A DNA stretch of 56,357 bases, taken from contig JAHCAK010000027.1 of NCBI GenBank assembly GCA_019634955.1, positions 1 to 56,357 of the forward strand. Reading direction: 5' to 3'. The translations under genes and the position numbers were made by a program. Under the pieces are notes generated by a model, which saw only the letters and a program-made list of their open reading frames with translations, did no database searches and was not told the origin of the DNA. The stretch comes from Burkholderiales bacterium (GTDB lineage: Bacteria > Pseudomonadota > Gammaproteobacteria > Burkholderiales > Usitatibacteraceae). Positions 41,213 through 49,805 of the stretch are shown one piece after another; the stretch's first letter is position 1; the number at the start of each line of letters is the position of its first letter.

Positions 41213-42626
41213 GCGCCCGCTCGCCTCCCTCCTGCTCGCCGCGTCCCTCGCCGCCGGCGCCATCGCCCAGTCGGCCACCGCCGCCAACATCATCATCGTC
41301 AACAACAACGCCCCGGGCGTCGGCTTCAACGACCCGACGCCGGCCGCTCCCGTCGGCGGCAACCCGGGCACGACGCTCGGGCAGCAGCGCCTCAACGCCT
41401 TCGCCTACGCCGCCTCGCTCTGGGGCGCGCAGTTGCAGAGCGACGTGGACATCCGCGTGCTCGCCCAGATGGTGCCGCTCAGCTGCACCGCGACTTCCGC
41501 GGTGCTCGGCTCCGCGGGGCCGCGGTTCGTGCTGCGGGACTTCCCGGGCGCGCTTCCGGGCCACTGGTACCACGGCGCGCTGGGCAACAAGCTGGTCGGC
41601 GCCGACCAGTTCGGCGGCGCGCCGGTCATCGCAGCCAACTTCAACTCCCGCCTCGGCGAGCCCACCTGCCTCGCGGGGTCGCCCTTCTACCTCGGGCTCG
41701 ACAACAATCACGGCGGCGCGATCGACCTCGTCGCCGTGCTCCTGCACGAGTTCGCGCACGGCCTGGGCTTCTCCACCGTGACCAACGGCACCACGGGCAA
41801 CTTCTTCTCGGGCTTCCCGAGCATCTACGACAACTTCGCCTTCGACAATTCGCTCGGCAAGGCGTGGAACCAGATGACCGCGCCCGAGCGGCAGTTCTCC
41901 GCCGTGAACGGCCGGAACCTCGTCTGGTCGGGCGCGAACGTCACCGCCGCGGCGCCCGCCGTGCTTTCCGCCGGCACCCCGGAGCTCAGGATCCTCGCGC
42001 CGTCGTCGGTCGCCGGGACCTACCTGGTGGGCGCGGCGTCGTTCGGCGCCGAGCTCGAGTCGCCGGGGCTCACGAAGCAGGTCATGCAGGTCGTGGACCA
42101 GCCCGACGGCACGGGCCTCGCCTGCAACCCGCTCGACGCCGCCAACGCGCGCGCGGTGAAGAACCGCATTGCGATCGTCGACCGGGGCGTGTGCGCGTTC
42201 ACCGTGAAGGCGAAGAACGTGCAGGACGCGGGGGCCGTGGGGGTGATCGTCGTGGACAACGTCGCCGCCTCGCCTCCCGCCGCCCTGGGCGGCGTCGATC
42301 CCGCCGTCACCATCCCGGCGGTGCGCGTCACGCTCGCGGACGGCACCGCGCTCAAGGCGGCGATCAACGCCACGCCTTCGGGGCGCAGCTCGGGCGTCGT
42401 CGCCCGGCTCGGCGTGGACCCGTCGCAGCTCGCGGGCGCGGACAAGCTCGGGCGCGTGATGCTCTTCTCGCCGAACCCGTTCCAGGGCGGGTCGTCGGTC
42501 TCGCACTGGGACACGAGCGCGTTCCGCAACCTGCTGATGGAGCCCTCCATCAACGCGGATCTCACGCACAGCGTGGTCCCGCCCGAGGACCTGACGCTGC
42601 CGATGTTCAAGGACCTCGGCTGGTGA
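41202..42626 (+). CDS. secreted leishmanolysin-like metalloprotease with PA-domain insertion
   Basis: 474 residues, signal peptide at the N-terminus. LLHEFAHGLGFST near residue 183 is HExxHxxGF. A PA (protease-associated) domain occupies about residues 265-385 (NRIAIVDRGVCAFTVKAKNVQDAGAVGVIVVDN). After it SSVSHWDTSAFRNLLMEPSINADLTHS with a final FKDLGW resembles the end of leishmanolysin-type catalytic domains, where the third zinc histidine follows an insertion. I therefore read it as one catalytic domain split by PA. Encoded with the small secreted protein upstream and followed by a terminator. Confidence 0.8.
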   Translation: MTTKRPLASLLLAASLAAGAIAQSATAANIIIVNNNAPGVGFNDPTPAAPVGGNPGTTLGQQRLNAFAYAASLWGAQLQSDVDIRVLAQMVPLSCTATSAVLGSAGPRFVLRDFPGALPGHWYHGALGNKLVGADQFGGAPVIAANFNSRLGEPTCLAGSPFYLGLDNNHGGAIDLVAVLLHEFAHGLGFSTVTNGTTGNFFSGFPSIYDNFAFDNSLGKAWNQMTAPERQFSAVNGRNLVWSGANVTAAAPAVLSAGTPELRILAPSSVAGTYLVGAASFGAELESPGLTKQVMQVVDQPDGTGLACNPLDAANARAVKNRIAIVDRGVCAFTVKAKNVQDAGAVGVIVVDNVAASPPAALGGVDPAVTIPAVRVTLADGTALKAAINATPSGRSSGVVARLGVDPSQLAGADKLGRVMLFSPNPFQGGSSVSHWDTSAFRNLLMEPSINADLTHSVVPPEDLTLPMFKDLGW

Positions 42627-42640
42627 CGGGGTAGCGCGGC

Positions 42641-42669
42641 AAAGGGGGGCGGCCTCGGCCGCCCCTTTT
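42641..42669. terminator. bidirectional intrinsic terminator
   Basis: GGCGGCC-TC-GGCCGCC forms the stem, extended by AAAGG on the left and CCTTTT on the right. The T-run follows on the plus strand and the A-run mirrors it. It sits between the convergent metalloprotease and aceE and can serve both, although aceE ends within its right edge. Confidence 0.75.
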
Positions 42670-45314
42670 CATTTCCGCCAGGGCGGCTCGCCTTCGGCGT
42701 CGATCCCGTAGCGAGAGATCGCCTCGCCCACGCGGCCGTCCCCCAACGCGTGCAGGGCCGCCACCGCGATCGCGTGCCGGTCTACCTCGAAAAAGCGCCG
42801 CAGCCGCTCGCGCGTGTCGCTGCGGCCGAAGCCGTCCGTGCCCAGCGCCACGAAGCGGTCGCGCACCCAGGGGCGGATCAAGTCCGCGACCGCACTCACG
42901 TAGTCGCTCGCCGCCACCACCGGCCGCCCGTCCGCAGGCAACTGCCGTTCGATCCACGATGCCTCGGCCGCGCCGCCCAGCCGCGCGATGCGGGAAAGCG
43001 CCATCGCCTCGCGCCGCAGCTCCGTGAAGCTCGTGACCGAATGCACCTCCGCCGCCACCTCCCAGTCGCGCTCCAGCAGCTCCGCCGCCGCGAGCGCTTC
43101 GCCCAGGATCGTCCCCGCGCCGAGCAACCGCACCTTCGCCCCCGCCGCCTCGCGCACGCGGTGCATCCCGCGCAGGATGCCCTCGCGCGCGCCCTCCGGC
43201 ATCGACGGCTGCGCGTAGGACTCGTTCATCACGGTCACGTAGTAGAAGACGTCCTCCTGCGCCGACAGCATGCGGCGCATGCCGTCCTCGAGGATCACGG
43301 CGAGCTCGTAGGCGTACGCCGGGTCCCAGGCGCGGCAGTTGGGCACGGTGGAAGCCACGAGGTGGCTCGTGCCGTCCTGGTGCTGCAGGCCCTCCCCGGA
43401 GAGCGTCGTGCGCCCGGCCGTGGCGCCGAGGAGGAAGCCGCGCGAGCGCGAGTCCGCCGCGGCCCAGATGGCGTCCCCCACGCGCTGGAAGCCGAACATC
43501 GAGTAGTAGATGTACATCGGCAGCATCGCGTGGCCGTGCGCGGAGTGGCTGGTGGCCGCCGCGACCCAGGAGGCCATCGCGCCCGCCTCGTTGATGCCCT
43601 CCTCGAGGATCTGCCCGTCCACCGCCTCCTTGTAGAACGAAAGCTGGTCGCGGTCCTCGGGCTGGTAGAGCTGGCCCAGCGGCGAGTAGATGCCGATCTG
43701 GCGGAAGAGGTCCGCCATCCCGAAGGTGCGCGCCTCGTCCGCGATGATGGGAACGATCCGACGGCCGATCGCCGGGTCCTTGAGGAGCGCGCCCACCATG
43801 CGCACCAGCGCGACCGTCGTGGACATCTCCTTGCCGGCGGCCTCCAGCGCGAACTTCGCGAACGCCGTGGCCGCGGGGGTGGCGAGCGCCCCGGCCGTGG
43901 CCACGCGCGCGGGGAGGTAGCCGCCCAGCTTCTCGCGCCGCGCGTGCAGGTAGGCCATCTCCGGGCTCTCGCGCGGCGGGCGCACGAACTCGCAGGCCTC
44001 GACCTGCGCGTCGGTGAGGGGCAGCGCGAAACGGTCGCGGAAGGCGACCAACTCCTCGGTGTCGAGCTTCTTCTGCTGGTGCGTGGTCATGCGCCCCTGC
44101 CCCGCCGAGCCCATGCCGTAGCCCTTCTTCGTCTGCGCGAGGATCACCGTCGGCTGGCCCTCGTGGCGCACCGCGTGCCAGTAGGCGGAGAAGATCTTCA
44201 CCGGGTCGTGCCCGCCGCGGCGCAGGCGGTCGATGTCGTCGTCCGACAGGTGCGCGGCCAGGCTCTGCAGCTCCGGGTACCGGTTGAAGAAGTGCTCGCG
44301 GTTGAAGCGCCCGTCGGTGGCGGCGTAGGTCTGGAACTCGCCGTCCACCGTCTCCGCGAAGCGCTTCTCCAGCAGCTGGTGGGTGTCGCGGGCGAAGAGC
44401 GGGTCCCAGTCGCCGCCCCACAGCACCTTGATCACGTTCCAGCCGGCGCCGGCGAAGAGGCCCTCCAGCTCCTGCACGATGGAGCCGTTGCCGCGCACCG
44501 GCCCGTCGAGGCGCTGCAGGTTGCAGTTGACCACGAGCACGAGGTTGTCCAGGCGCTCGCGCGCGGCGAGCGAGAGGCCGGCGAGCGACTCGGGCTCGTC
44601 CATCTCGCCATCGCCCACGAAGGCCCACACCTTGCGCCCCGCGGTCTGCGCGTGGCCGCGGTGCTCGAGGTAGCGCATGAAGCGCGCCTGGTAGATGGCG
44701 AAGAGCGGCCCCAGCCCCATCGAGCCCGTGGGGAACTGCCAGAAGCCCGGCATCAGCCACGGGTGCGGGTAGGAGGACAGGCCCTTTCCACCCGTCTCGC
44801 GGCGGTAGTTGTCGAGCTGCTCCGCCGTGAGCCGTCCCTCGAGGAAGGCGCGCGCGTACACGCCCGGCGCCGAGTGCGGCTGGAAGTACACGACGTCGCC
44901 CGACTGCCCGGCGCGGAAGAAGTGGTTGAAGCCCACCTCGAAGAGGTCCGCGGCCGAGGCGTAGCTCGCGATGTGCCCGCCCAGCTCGCCCGAGGCGCGG
45001 TTGGCGCGCACCACCATCGCGAGCGCGTTCCAGCGCACCAGCGCCGAGAGCCGCGCCTCGATGTCGAGGTTCCCCTGGTACGGCGGCTGCTCGTCCAGGC
45101 CGATGGTGTTCACGTAGGGCGTGGCGAGCACCTGCGGCAGCGGCACGCGGCGCACGCGGGCGTGCTGCAGCAGGCGCCTCAGCAGGAAGGTCGCCCGCTC
45201 CTTGCCCTCGGAGGCGACGAGGGCGTCGAGCGCGTCCATCCATTCGCCGGTCTCGAGCGGGTCGGCATCGTGCTCGAAGGGATCTCTTGCCGCCTTGGCG
45301 TTATCCGCGTCCAT
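42669..45314 (-). CDS. aceE: pyruvate dehydrogenase E1 component (homodimeric type)
   Basis: 881 residues, normal for the AceE type. The TPP-binding motif GDGEMDEPES to NCNLQRLDGPV, the DPVKIFSAYWHAVRHEGQPTVILAQTKKGYGMG stretch and the transketolase-like C-terminal region with EARTFGMADLFRQIGIYSPLGQLY are all intact. AceE decarboxylates pyruvate and acetylates the lipoyl group of AceF. Here it stands alone: no aceF or lpd is adjacent on either side. It shares its 161-base upstream region with the divergent lyase operon. Confidence 0.95.
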   Translation of the reverse strand: MDADNAKAARDPFEHDADPLETGEWMDALDALVASEGKERATFLLRRLLQHARVRRVPLPQVLATPYVNTIGLDEQPPYQGNLDIEARLSALVRWNALAMVVRANRASGELGGHIASYASAADLFEVGFNHFFRAGQSGDVVYFQPHSAPGVYARAFLEGRLTAEQLDNYRRETGGKGLSSYPHPWLMPGFWQFPTGSMGLGPLFAIYQARFMRYLEHRGHAQTAGRKVWAFVGDGEMDEPESLAGLSLAARERLDNLVLVVNCNLQRLDGPVRGNGSIVQELEGLFAGAGWNVIKVLWGGDWDPLFARDTHQLLEKRFAETVDGEFQTYAATDGRFNREHFFNRYPELQSLAAHLSDDDIDRLRRGGHDPVKIFSAYWHAVRHEGQPTVILAQTKKGYGMGSAGQGRMTTHQQKKLDTEELVAFRDRFALPLTDAQVEACEFVRPPRESPEMAYLHARREKLGGYLPARVATAGALATPAATAFAKFALEAAGKEMSTTVALVRMVGALLKDPAIGRRIVPIIADEARTFGMADLFRQIGIYSPLGQLYQPEDRDQLSFYKEAVDGQILEEGINEAGAMASWVAAATSHSAHGHAMLPMYIYYSMFGFQRVGDAIWAAADSRSRGFLLGATAGRTTLSGEGLQHQDGTSHLVASTVPNCRAWDPAYAYELAVILEDGMRRMLSAQEDVFYYVTVMNESYAQPSMPEGAREGILRGMHRVREAAGAKVRLLGAGTILGEALAAAELLERDWEVAAEVHSVTSFTELRREAMALSRIARLGGAAEASWIERQLPADGRPVVAASDYVSAVADLIRPWVRDRFVALGTDGFGRSDTRERLRRFFEVDRHAIAVAALHALGDGRVGEAISRYGIDAEGEPPWRK

Positions 45315-45386
45315 GGGCTGGGAGGGTCATGTGGCGTAGCCGCGAGCTTACCCCCGGGGCGCGCCGCCCGCCACCCCTGCGAAGCA

Positions 45387-45404
45387 AGTCCTATAGTGGA
45401 CTAT
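45387..45404. promoter_or_regulatory. operator-like palindrome 1 (likely GntR site)
   Basis: AGTCC-TATAGT-GGACT is a perfect inverted repeat (45387-45402), overlapping a second palindrome ATAGT-GG-ACTAT (45393-45404). The core CTATAGTGGACTAT recurs with two changes at 45460-45473. It lies just upstream of the promoter of the lyase operon. Confidence 0.55.
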
Positions 45405-45418
45405 TGTGCATTGCAGCG

Positions 45419-45447
45419 TTGACACGCGCGTTCCACGAGTAATAAGG
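45419..45447 (+). promoter_or_regulatory. sigma-70 promoter of the lyase/transport operon
   Basis: Exact -35 TTGACA (45419-45424), then TAATAAGG around 45440-45447 as the -10 region at 15-17 base spacing. It is the best sigma-70 promoter in the window, in an AT-richer patch between two operator-like repeats. Confidence 0.6.
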
Positions 45448-45459
45448 TGCGACAAAGTT

Positions 45460-45473
45460 CTATAGAGGAGTAT
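45460..45473. promoter_or_regulatory. operator-like repeat 2, overlapping the ribosome site
   Basis: CTATAGAGGAGTAT repeats the core of site 1 with two changes, 69 bases downstream. It contains the palindrome TCTATAGA (starting at 45459) and covers the GAGGAG Shine-Dalgarno of the first lyase gene. A regulator bound at both sites would bracket the promoter. Confidence 0.5.
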
Positions 45474-45475
45474 GC

Positions 45476-45772
45476 ATGCCCCGCGCCATCGTCCTCCACC
45501 GCGGCGACAACGTCGCCACCCTCATCGACTCCGGGCAATCCGGCGAGACCTGCACGCTGCAGGGGGAGTCCGCGGGCGAGGTGGTGCTGCTGCAGGCGGT
45601 GCCCTTCGGCCACAAGGTCTGCGTGCGCGCCACTCCCGCAGGGGGCGACGTCCTCAAGTACGGGCAGGTGATCGGCAGGGCCGCCCGCGCGCTTGCCGTC
45701 GGCGAGCATGCGCACGTCCACAACGTGGAGTCGGCGCGCGGGCGCGGCGACCTGGCGGAGGGCAGGCCGTGA
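45476..45772 (+). CDS. UxaA/SuyA-type lyase small subunit (SAF domain), copy 1
   Basis: 98 residues forming one SAF domain. VPFGHKVCVRA and GDVLKYGQVIGRAARALAVGEHAHVHNVES contain the family motifs HK and KYG-x-x-IG-x-A. In altronate dehydratase the SAF module is the N-terminal part of UxaA; in sulfolactate sulfo-lyase it is the separate small subunit SuyA. It is first in the operon, with GAGGAG before the ATG, and its stop overlaps the GTG of the large subunit (GTGA). Confidence 0.82.
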   Translation: MPRAIVLHRGDNVATLIDSGQSGETCTLQGESAGEVVLLQAVPFGHKVCVRATPAGGDVLKYGQVIGRAARALAVGEHAHVHNVESARGRGDLAEGRP

Positions 45773-46923
45773 CACGCACATTCCTGGGCTATCCGCGCGC
45801 CAACGGCGCCGTCGGCGTGCGCAACCACGTCGCGGTGATCTCGGTGATGGACAACTGCAATCCGGTCACGCGCGCGATCTGCCAGGCGGTCGACATGACG
45901 CTGCCCGTGACCACCCTCTTCGTGCGCGGCCAGTACGGCCACGACCTCGAGGTCGCCTTCAACACGCTCGCCGGCATGGGGCGCAACCCGAACATCGCCG
46001 CCGTCCTCCTCGTGGGGCTCGAGGAGCAGACCACCGAGGAGGTCGCCCGGCGCATCCGGCCGGCCGGGAAGCCCGTGGAGTCGATCAACCTGCAGCCGCA
46101 CGGCACCATCAACGCGGTGGCGGAAGGCACGCGGCGCGCGCTCAGGCTCGCGCTCGCCGCCTCGGCCGCGCGGCGGGCGCCCTGCCCGGTCTCCTCGCTG
46201 CTGGTCGGGGTCGAGTGCGGCGGATCGGACACCACCTCGGGTCTCACCTGCAATCCGACGATCGGGGCCATGGCCGACCGGCTGGTCGGCGACGGCGGCT
46301 CCGTCATCATCTCGGAGACCTCGGAGTTCCTGGGCGCCGAGCACCTGTTCGCCGCGCGCGCCGCGGACCAGGCCGTCGGCAAGGCGTTCGTCGAGGCGGT
46401 GACCCGCCTGGAGCGCGAGGCGGTGAGCCGCGGCATGGACATCCGCGGCACCAATCCGACGCAGGACAACATCCGCGGGGGCCTCACGACCATCGAGGAG
46501 AAGGCCCTGGGCGCCATGGCGAAGGCCGGAACCACGCCCCTGCGGAGCGTGCTCGCCTACGGGGAGGCACCCGCCGGCAAGGGGCTTCACTTCATGGACG
46601 CGCCGGCGCCGGCGGTGGAGAACCTCACCGCCATGGCCGCGGCCGGCTGCCAGCTCATCTTCTTCGGCACGGGCGTCGGCAACCCCATCGGCAACATGGT
46701 CGCGCCCACCGTGAAGGTCTGCGGCAACGTGAACACGCTGCGCACGATGGCGGACAACATCGACTTCGACGCCAGCGCGATCCTCGAGAAGGGGTCGAAG
46801 GCCGGAAGCGTCGGCGAGCGCCTCTACGACTTCGCGATCGAGGTGGCCTCCGGCACGCGCACCACGAGCGAGCTGCTCGATGTCCGCGAGACCGCGATCA
46901 GCCGGTTCGCTCCCACCATCTGA
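45769..46923 (+). CDS. UxaA-family dehydratase/sulfo-lyase large subunit, copy 1
   Basis: 384 residues. FLGYPRANGAVGVRNHVAVISVMDNCN, the ECGGSDTTSGLTCNPTIG motif, SETSEFLGAEHLFAARA, NPTQDNIRGGLTTIEEKALG, and LIFFGTGVGNPIGNMVAPTVKVCGN identify the D-galactarate dehydratase/altronate hydrolase C-terminal family. Cys in VECGGSD and CNP are candidates for the iron site. It differs clearly from copy 2 at 49806 (VISVMDN versus LILPVDD), so substrate preference may differ. Together with the SAF gene it should eliminate water or sulfite from a 2-hydroxy acid. Confidence 0.82.
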   Translation: MTRTFLGYPRANGAVGVRNHVAVISVMDNCNPVTRAICQAVDMTLPVTTLFVRGQYGHDLEVAFNTLAGMGRNPNIAAVLLVGLEEQTTEEVARRIRPAGKPVESINLQPHGTINAVAEGTRRALRLALAASAARRAPCPVSSLLVGVECGGSDTTSGLTCNPTIGAMADRLVGDGGSVIISETSEFLGAEHLFAARAADQAVGKAFVEAVTRLEREAVSRGMDIRGTNPTQDNIRGGLTTIEEKALGAMAKAGTTPLRSVLAYGEAPAGKGLHFMDAPAPAVENLTAMAAAGCQLIFFGTGVGNPIGNMVAPTVKVCGNVNTLRTMADNIDFDASAILEKGSKAGSVGERLYDFAIEVASGTRTTSELLDVRETAISRFAPTI

Positions 46924-46935
46924 GGAACGGGCCCC

Positions 46936-47631
46936 TTGACGAAGCTCGAGCGCATCTGCGAGTTCATCACCCGGCGGATCGAGTCGGGGGCGCTGCGCGA
47001 GGGCGACCGGCTGCCCTCCGAGGAGCAGCTCGCCGCCCAGCACCGGGTGAGCGTGGGGACCGTCCAGAAGTCGCTCGATCGACTGGAGCACACGGGGCTG
47101 GTGACGCGCGAGCACGGGCGCGGCACCTTCGTCACCGGGTCGAAGGTGCGCACGTCGGACGTGAGCTACCTGCGCTTCCGCGACGCGAGCGGCCGGGAGA
47201 TCCCCAACTTCATCCACCTGCGCTCGGTGAAGAAGCTCAAGCGCCGGGGGCCGTGGTCCGATTTCCTCGGCGCCGAGCCCGCGTACGTGCGCATCGAGCG
47301 CCGGATCAGCGTCGGGGGCGAGCTGGACCTGCACAGCGCGTTCTGGCTTCGCGAGGCCGAGTTCGCGCGCCTGAACGGCAAGGACCGCAGCATGCTGGAG
47401 AAGAACCTGCGCGTGCTGCTCGGCCAGAAGCTCTCGCTGCCGACGCTGCGCGTCGACCAGTGGATCCGCTTCGAGCGCCCGCCGCAGGCCGTCGCGCGCA
47501 TGCTCGGGCTGGCCAAGGACCAGCTGGGATTCGTGATGGAGATGCGGGGCTACACCCTGCGGGACCGGCCGCTGTACTACCAGTGCGTGTGCGCCGGCCC
47601 GTTCTCGAAGAACCTGGAAATCGTGCGTTGA
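46936..47631 (+). CDS. GntR-family regulator with UTRA domain (HutC subfamily)
   Basis: 231 residues, TTG start. The N-terminal winged helix (ITRRIESGALREGDRLPSEEQLAAQHRVSVGTVQKSLDRLEHTGLVTREHGRGTFV) and the C-terminal UTRA ligand domain (about 90-230) define the HutC branch. It lies inside the operon 12 bases after the first lyase large subunit. It is the best candidate to bind the paired sites at 45387 and 45460 and to sense the substrate or an intermediate. Confidence 0.88.
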   Translation: MTKLERICEFITRRIESGALREGDRLPSEEQLAAQHRVSVGTVQKSLDRLEHTGLVTREHGRGTFVTGSKVRTSDVSYLRFRDASGREIPNFIHLRSVKKLKRRGPWSDFLGAEPAYVRIERRISVGGELDLHSAFWLREAEFARLNGKDRSMLEKNLRVLLGQKLSLPTLRVDQWIRFERPPQAVARMLGLAKDQLGFVMEMRGYTLRDRPLYYQCVCAGPFSKNLEIVR

Positions 47632-47713
47632 CGGCGGCAGTCGCCGCCGTCTCGCGGTACCGTGGCCGCCTTCGTCCGCGGTCGGGCAAGGACAGGAACG
47701 AAGGAGAGCTGCG

Positions 47714-48553
47714 ATGAACGCGACAGCGGTCGACAGTGGGACCCCGGGGGCCGGCAGCCCGGTGCCGTTGCTTTCGGTGGACGGCGTGACGCTGCAGTAC
47801 AAGACGCGCGACCACCTGGTGACCGCGACCTACCGGGTCAGCTTCGACGTGTTCCCGGCCGACCGCTTCGTGCTGCTCGGCCCGTCGGGATGCGGCAAGT
47901 CGACGCTGCTCAAGGGCGTCGGCGGCTTCATGAAGCCGGTGGAGGGCACGATGCGCCTGAAGGGGCGCGTGATCGACGCGCCGGGCCCGGACCGGATGAT
48001 GGTGTTCCAGGAGTTCGACCAGCTCATGCCGTGGAAGACGGTGCTCGCGAACGTGATGTTCCCGATGCGCGTGAGCGGCGCCTTCCCGCGCAACGAGATC
48101 CGCGACCGGGCGATGGCGGCCATCGAGAAGGTCGGGCTCAGCAAGTTCCGCGACGTGCACCCGCACATGCTCTCGGGCGGCATGAAGCAGCGCGTGGCCA
48201 TCGCCCGAGCGATGGCGATGGAGCCCGACATCCTGCTCATGGACGAGCCCTACGCCGCGCTCGACGCGCTCACTCGCCGCCAGATGCAGGAGGAGCTGCT
48301 GCAGCTCTGGGACGACACGCGCTTCGCCGTGCTCTTCGTGACGCACTCGATCGAGGAGGCGATCATCGTGGGCTCGCGCATCCTGGTGCTCTCGCCCCAC
48401 CCGGGGCGCGTGAAGGCCGAGCTCAACGCGCACCAGTTCACCCACACCGAGCAGGGCAGCGCCGAGTTCATGGACCTGCACCGGCGCATCCACAACATGC
48501 TCTTCGCCGAGCGCCTCGAGGCGCAGGCGCTCAAGGAGGCCGGCCATGGCTGA
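47714..48553 (+). CDS. NitT/TauT-type ABC transporter ATP-binding protein (TauB/SsuB-like)
   Basis: 279 residues. Walker A LGPSGCGKST, Q-loop MVFQEFDQLMPWKTV, signature [15 protein letters not shown], Walker B ILLMDEPYAALDALTRRQMQEEL and H-loop VTHSIEEAI are intact. The sequence is of the nitrate/sulfonate/taurine class. The stop overlaps the permease ATG by eight bases. Two candidate binding proteins for this importer are encoded 2.5 and 4.6 kb downstream. Confidence 0.9.
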   Translation: MNATAVDSGTPGAGSPVPLLSVDGVTLQYKTRDHLVTATYRVSFDVFPADRFVLLGPSGCGKSTLLKGVGGFMKPVEGTMRLKGRVIDAPGPDRMMVFQEFDQLMPWKTVLANVMFPMRVSGAFPRNEIRDRAMAAIEKVGLSKFRDVHPHMLSGGMKQRVAIARAMAMEPDILLMDEPYAALDALTRRQMQEELLQLWDDTRFAVLFVTHSIEEAIIVGSRILVLSPHPGRVKAELNAHQFTHTEQGSAEFMDLHRRIHNMLFAERLEAQALKEAGHG

Positions 48554-49430
48554 GCCGCGTCAGAAGCCGCTGCCGCCCCTGCGGCCCGAGATCGAGAACA
48601 AGTCCCTGGAGTCCGGCCAGATCGGGGAGGTCCAGGTGCCCCTGTCGGCATGGGAGCGCGTGGTCAACCTCGACTGGGTGCGCCGATTCACCATCCTGGT
48701 CATCCTCGCCCTCGCCTGGGAGATCTACGGCCGCTACCTGCAGAACCCGCTGATGGTGCCGACGTTCTCGAACATGGTCGCGGCCCTCTGGGACGCCACC
48801 GTCCACGGGCCGCTGCTCGAGCGCGTCTACACGTCCATCCGGGTCCTGCTGATCGGCTACGCCTGCGGCGTCGGGCTGGCGGCGGTGTTCACCGCGCTGG
48901 CCGTGTCCACGCGCGTCGGCACCGACCTCCTGTCCACGCTCACCGCGATGTTCAACCCGCTGCCCGCGATCGCGCTGCTGCCGCTGGCGCTATTGTGGTT
49001 CGGCCTGGGCGTGCCCAGCCTGGTCTTCGTGATCATCCACTCGGTGCTCTGGGCGGTCGCGCTCAACACGCACTCGGGCTTCCTGTCGGTGTCGGAGACG
49101 ATGCGCATGGCGGGCCAGAACTACGGGCTTCGCGGCGTGCGCTTCGTCGTCCACGTGCTGATGCCGGCCGCCTTCCCCGCGATCCTCGCCGGGCTCAAGA
49201 TCGGCTGGGCCTTCGCCTGGCGCACGCTGATCGCCGCCGAGCTGGTGTTCGGCGTGTCGTCGCGCTCCGGGGGGCTGGGCTGGTTCATCTTCGAGAACCG
49301 CAACCAGCTCGAGACGGCCTACGTGTTCGCGGGACTCACGGCGGTGATCATCATCGGCCTGCTGGTCGAGAGCGTGATCTTCCGCAACATCGAGGTGCGC
49401 ACGGTCCGCAAGTGGGGCATGCAGCACTGA
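48546..49430 (+). CDS. NitT/TauT-type ABC transporter permease (TauC/SsuC-like)
   Basis: 294 residues with about six hydrophobic helices after a 45-residue cytoplasmic lead. The EAA-loop region appears as MAGQNYGLRGVRFVVHVLMPAAFPAILAGLKIGWAFAWRTLIAAEL. WEIYGRYLQNPLMVPTFSNMVAALW is typical of sulfonate/nitrate permeases. Directly coupled to the ATPase. Confidence 0.9.
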   Translation: MAEPRQKPLPPLRPEIENKSLESGQIGEVQVPLSAWERVVNLDWVRRFTILVILALAWEIYGRYLQNPLMVPTFSNMVAALWDATVHGPLLERVYTSIRVLLIGYACGVGLAAVFTALAVSTRVGTDLLSTLTAMFNPLPAIALLPLALLWFGLGVPSLVFVIIHSVLWAVALNTHSGFLSVSETMRMAGQNYGLRGVRFVVHVLMPAAFPAILAGLKIGWAFAWRTLIAAELVFGVSSRSGGLGWFIFENRNQLETAYVFAGLTAVIIIGLLVESVIFRNIEVRTVRKWGMQH

Positions 49431-49437
49431 ACCAGGA

Positions 49438-49467
49438 CGCGCGGCCCCGCCCGAGCGGGGCCGCGCG
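49438..49467 (+). other. perfect 13-bp intercistronic hairpin
   Basis: CGCGCGGCCCCGC, a CCGA loop, then the exact complement. It begins eight bases after the permease stop and precedes the second lyase pair. There is no T-run, so it is more likely an mRNA-stabilising or partial-termination element than a full terminator. Confidence 0.65.
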
Positions 49468-49516
49468 CGCAATCCGCCGGCGGCTCGGCCGGCGCCAACG
49501 ACGAGGAGACGACGAC

Positions 49517-49804
49517 ATGGAAGAGCCGGGCTTCATAGTTCACCACAAGGGCGACAGCCTGGGCGTGGTGGTCGTGGAGGACGTCAAGGCGGGCCAGAAG
49601 CTCAGCGGCTGGATCATGGACAGCAACGAGACCATGGAGCTCACGGCGGCCGCCGACATCCCGCTGGGCCACAAGGTGGCGCTGGTCCAGCTCAGGAAGG
49701 GCGACACCGTCCTCAAGTACGGCAACGACGTCGGTCGCGCGGTCGAGGACATCGGCGTGGGCGGCTACGTCCACTTCCACAACATCAAGAGCAAGAGGTG
49801 GTGA
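49517..49804 (+). CDS. suyA: sulfolactate sulfo-lyase small subunit-like (SAF domain), copy 2
   Basis: 95 residues, one SAF domain. [48 protein letters not shown] carries the HK and KYG motifs and ends like SuyA. SuyA forms the (R)-3-sulfolactate sulfo-lyase with SuyB, releasing sulfite and pyruvate. The next gene starts one base after the stop. GAGGAG precedes the ATG. Confidence 0.7.
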   Translation: MEEPGFIVHHKGDSLGVVVVEDVKAGQKLSGWIMDSNETMELTAAADIPLGHKVALVQLRKGDTVLKYGNDVGRAVEDIGVGGYVHFHNIKSKRW

Positions 49805-49805
49805 C

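Noticed and set aside
45472-46923. Fused UxaA reading through 45472-46923
   Set aside because: The first 100 codons of that frame are Arg/Pro-rich nonsense; the SAF subunit is a separate frame whose stop overlaps the large-subunit GTG.
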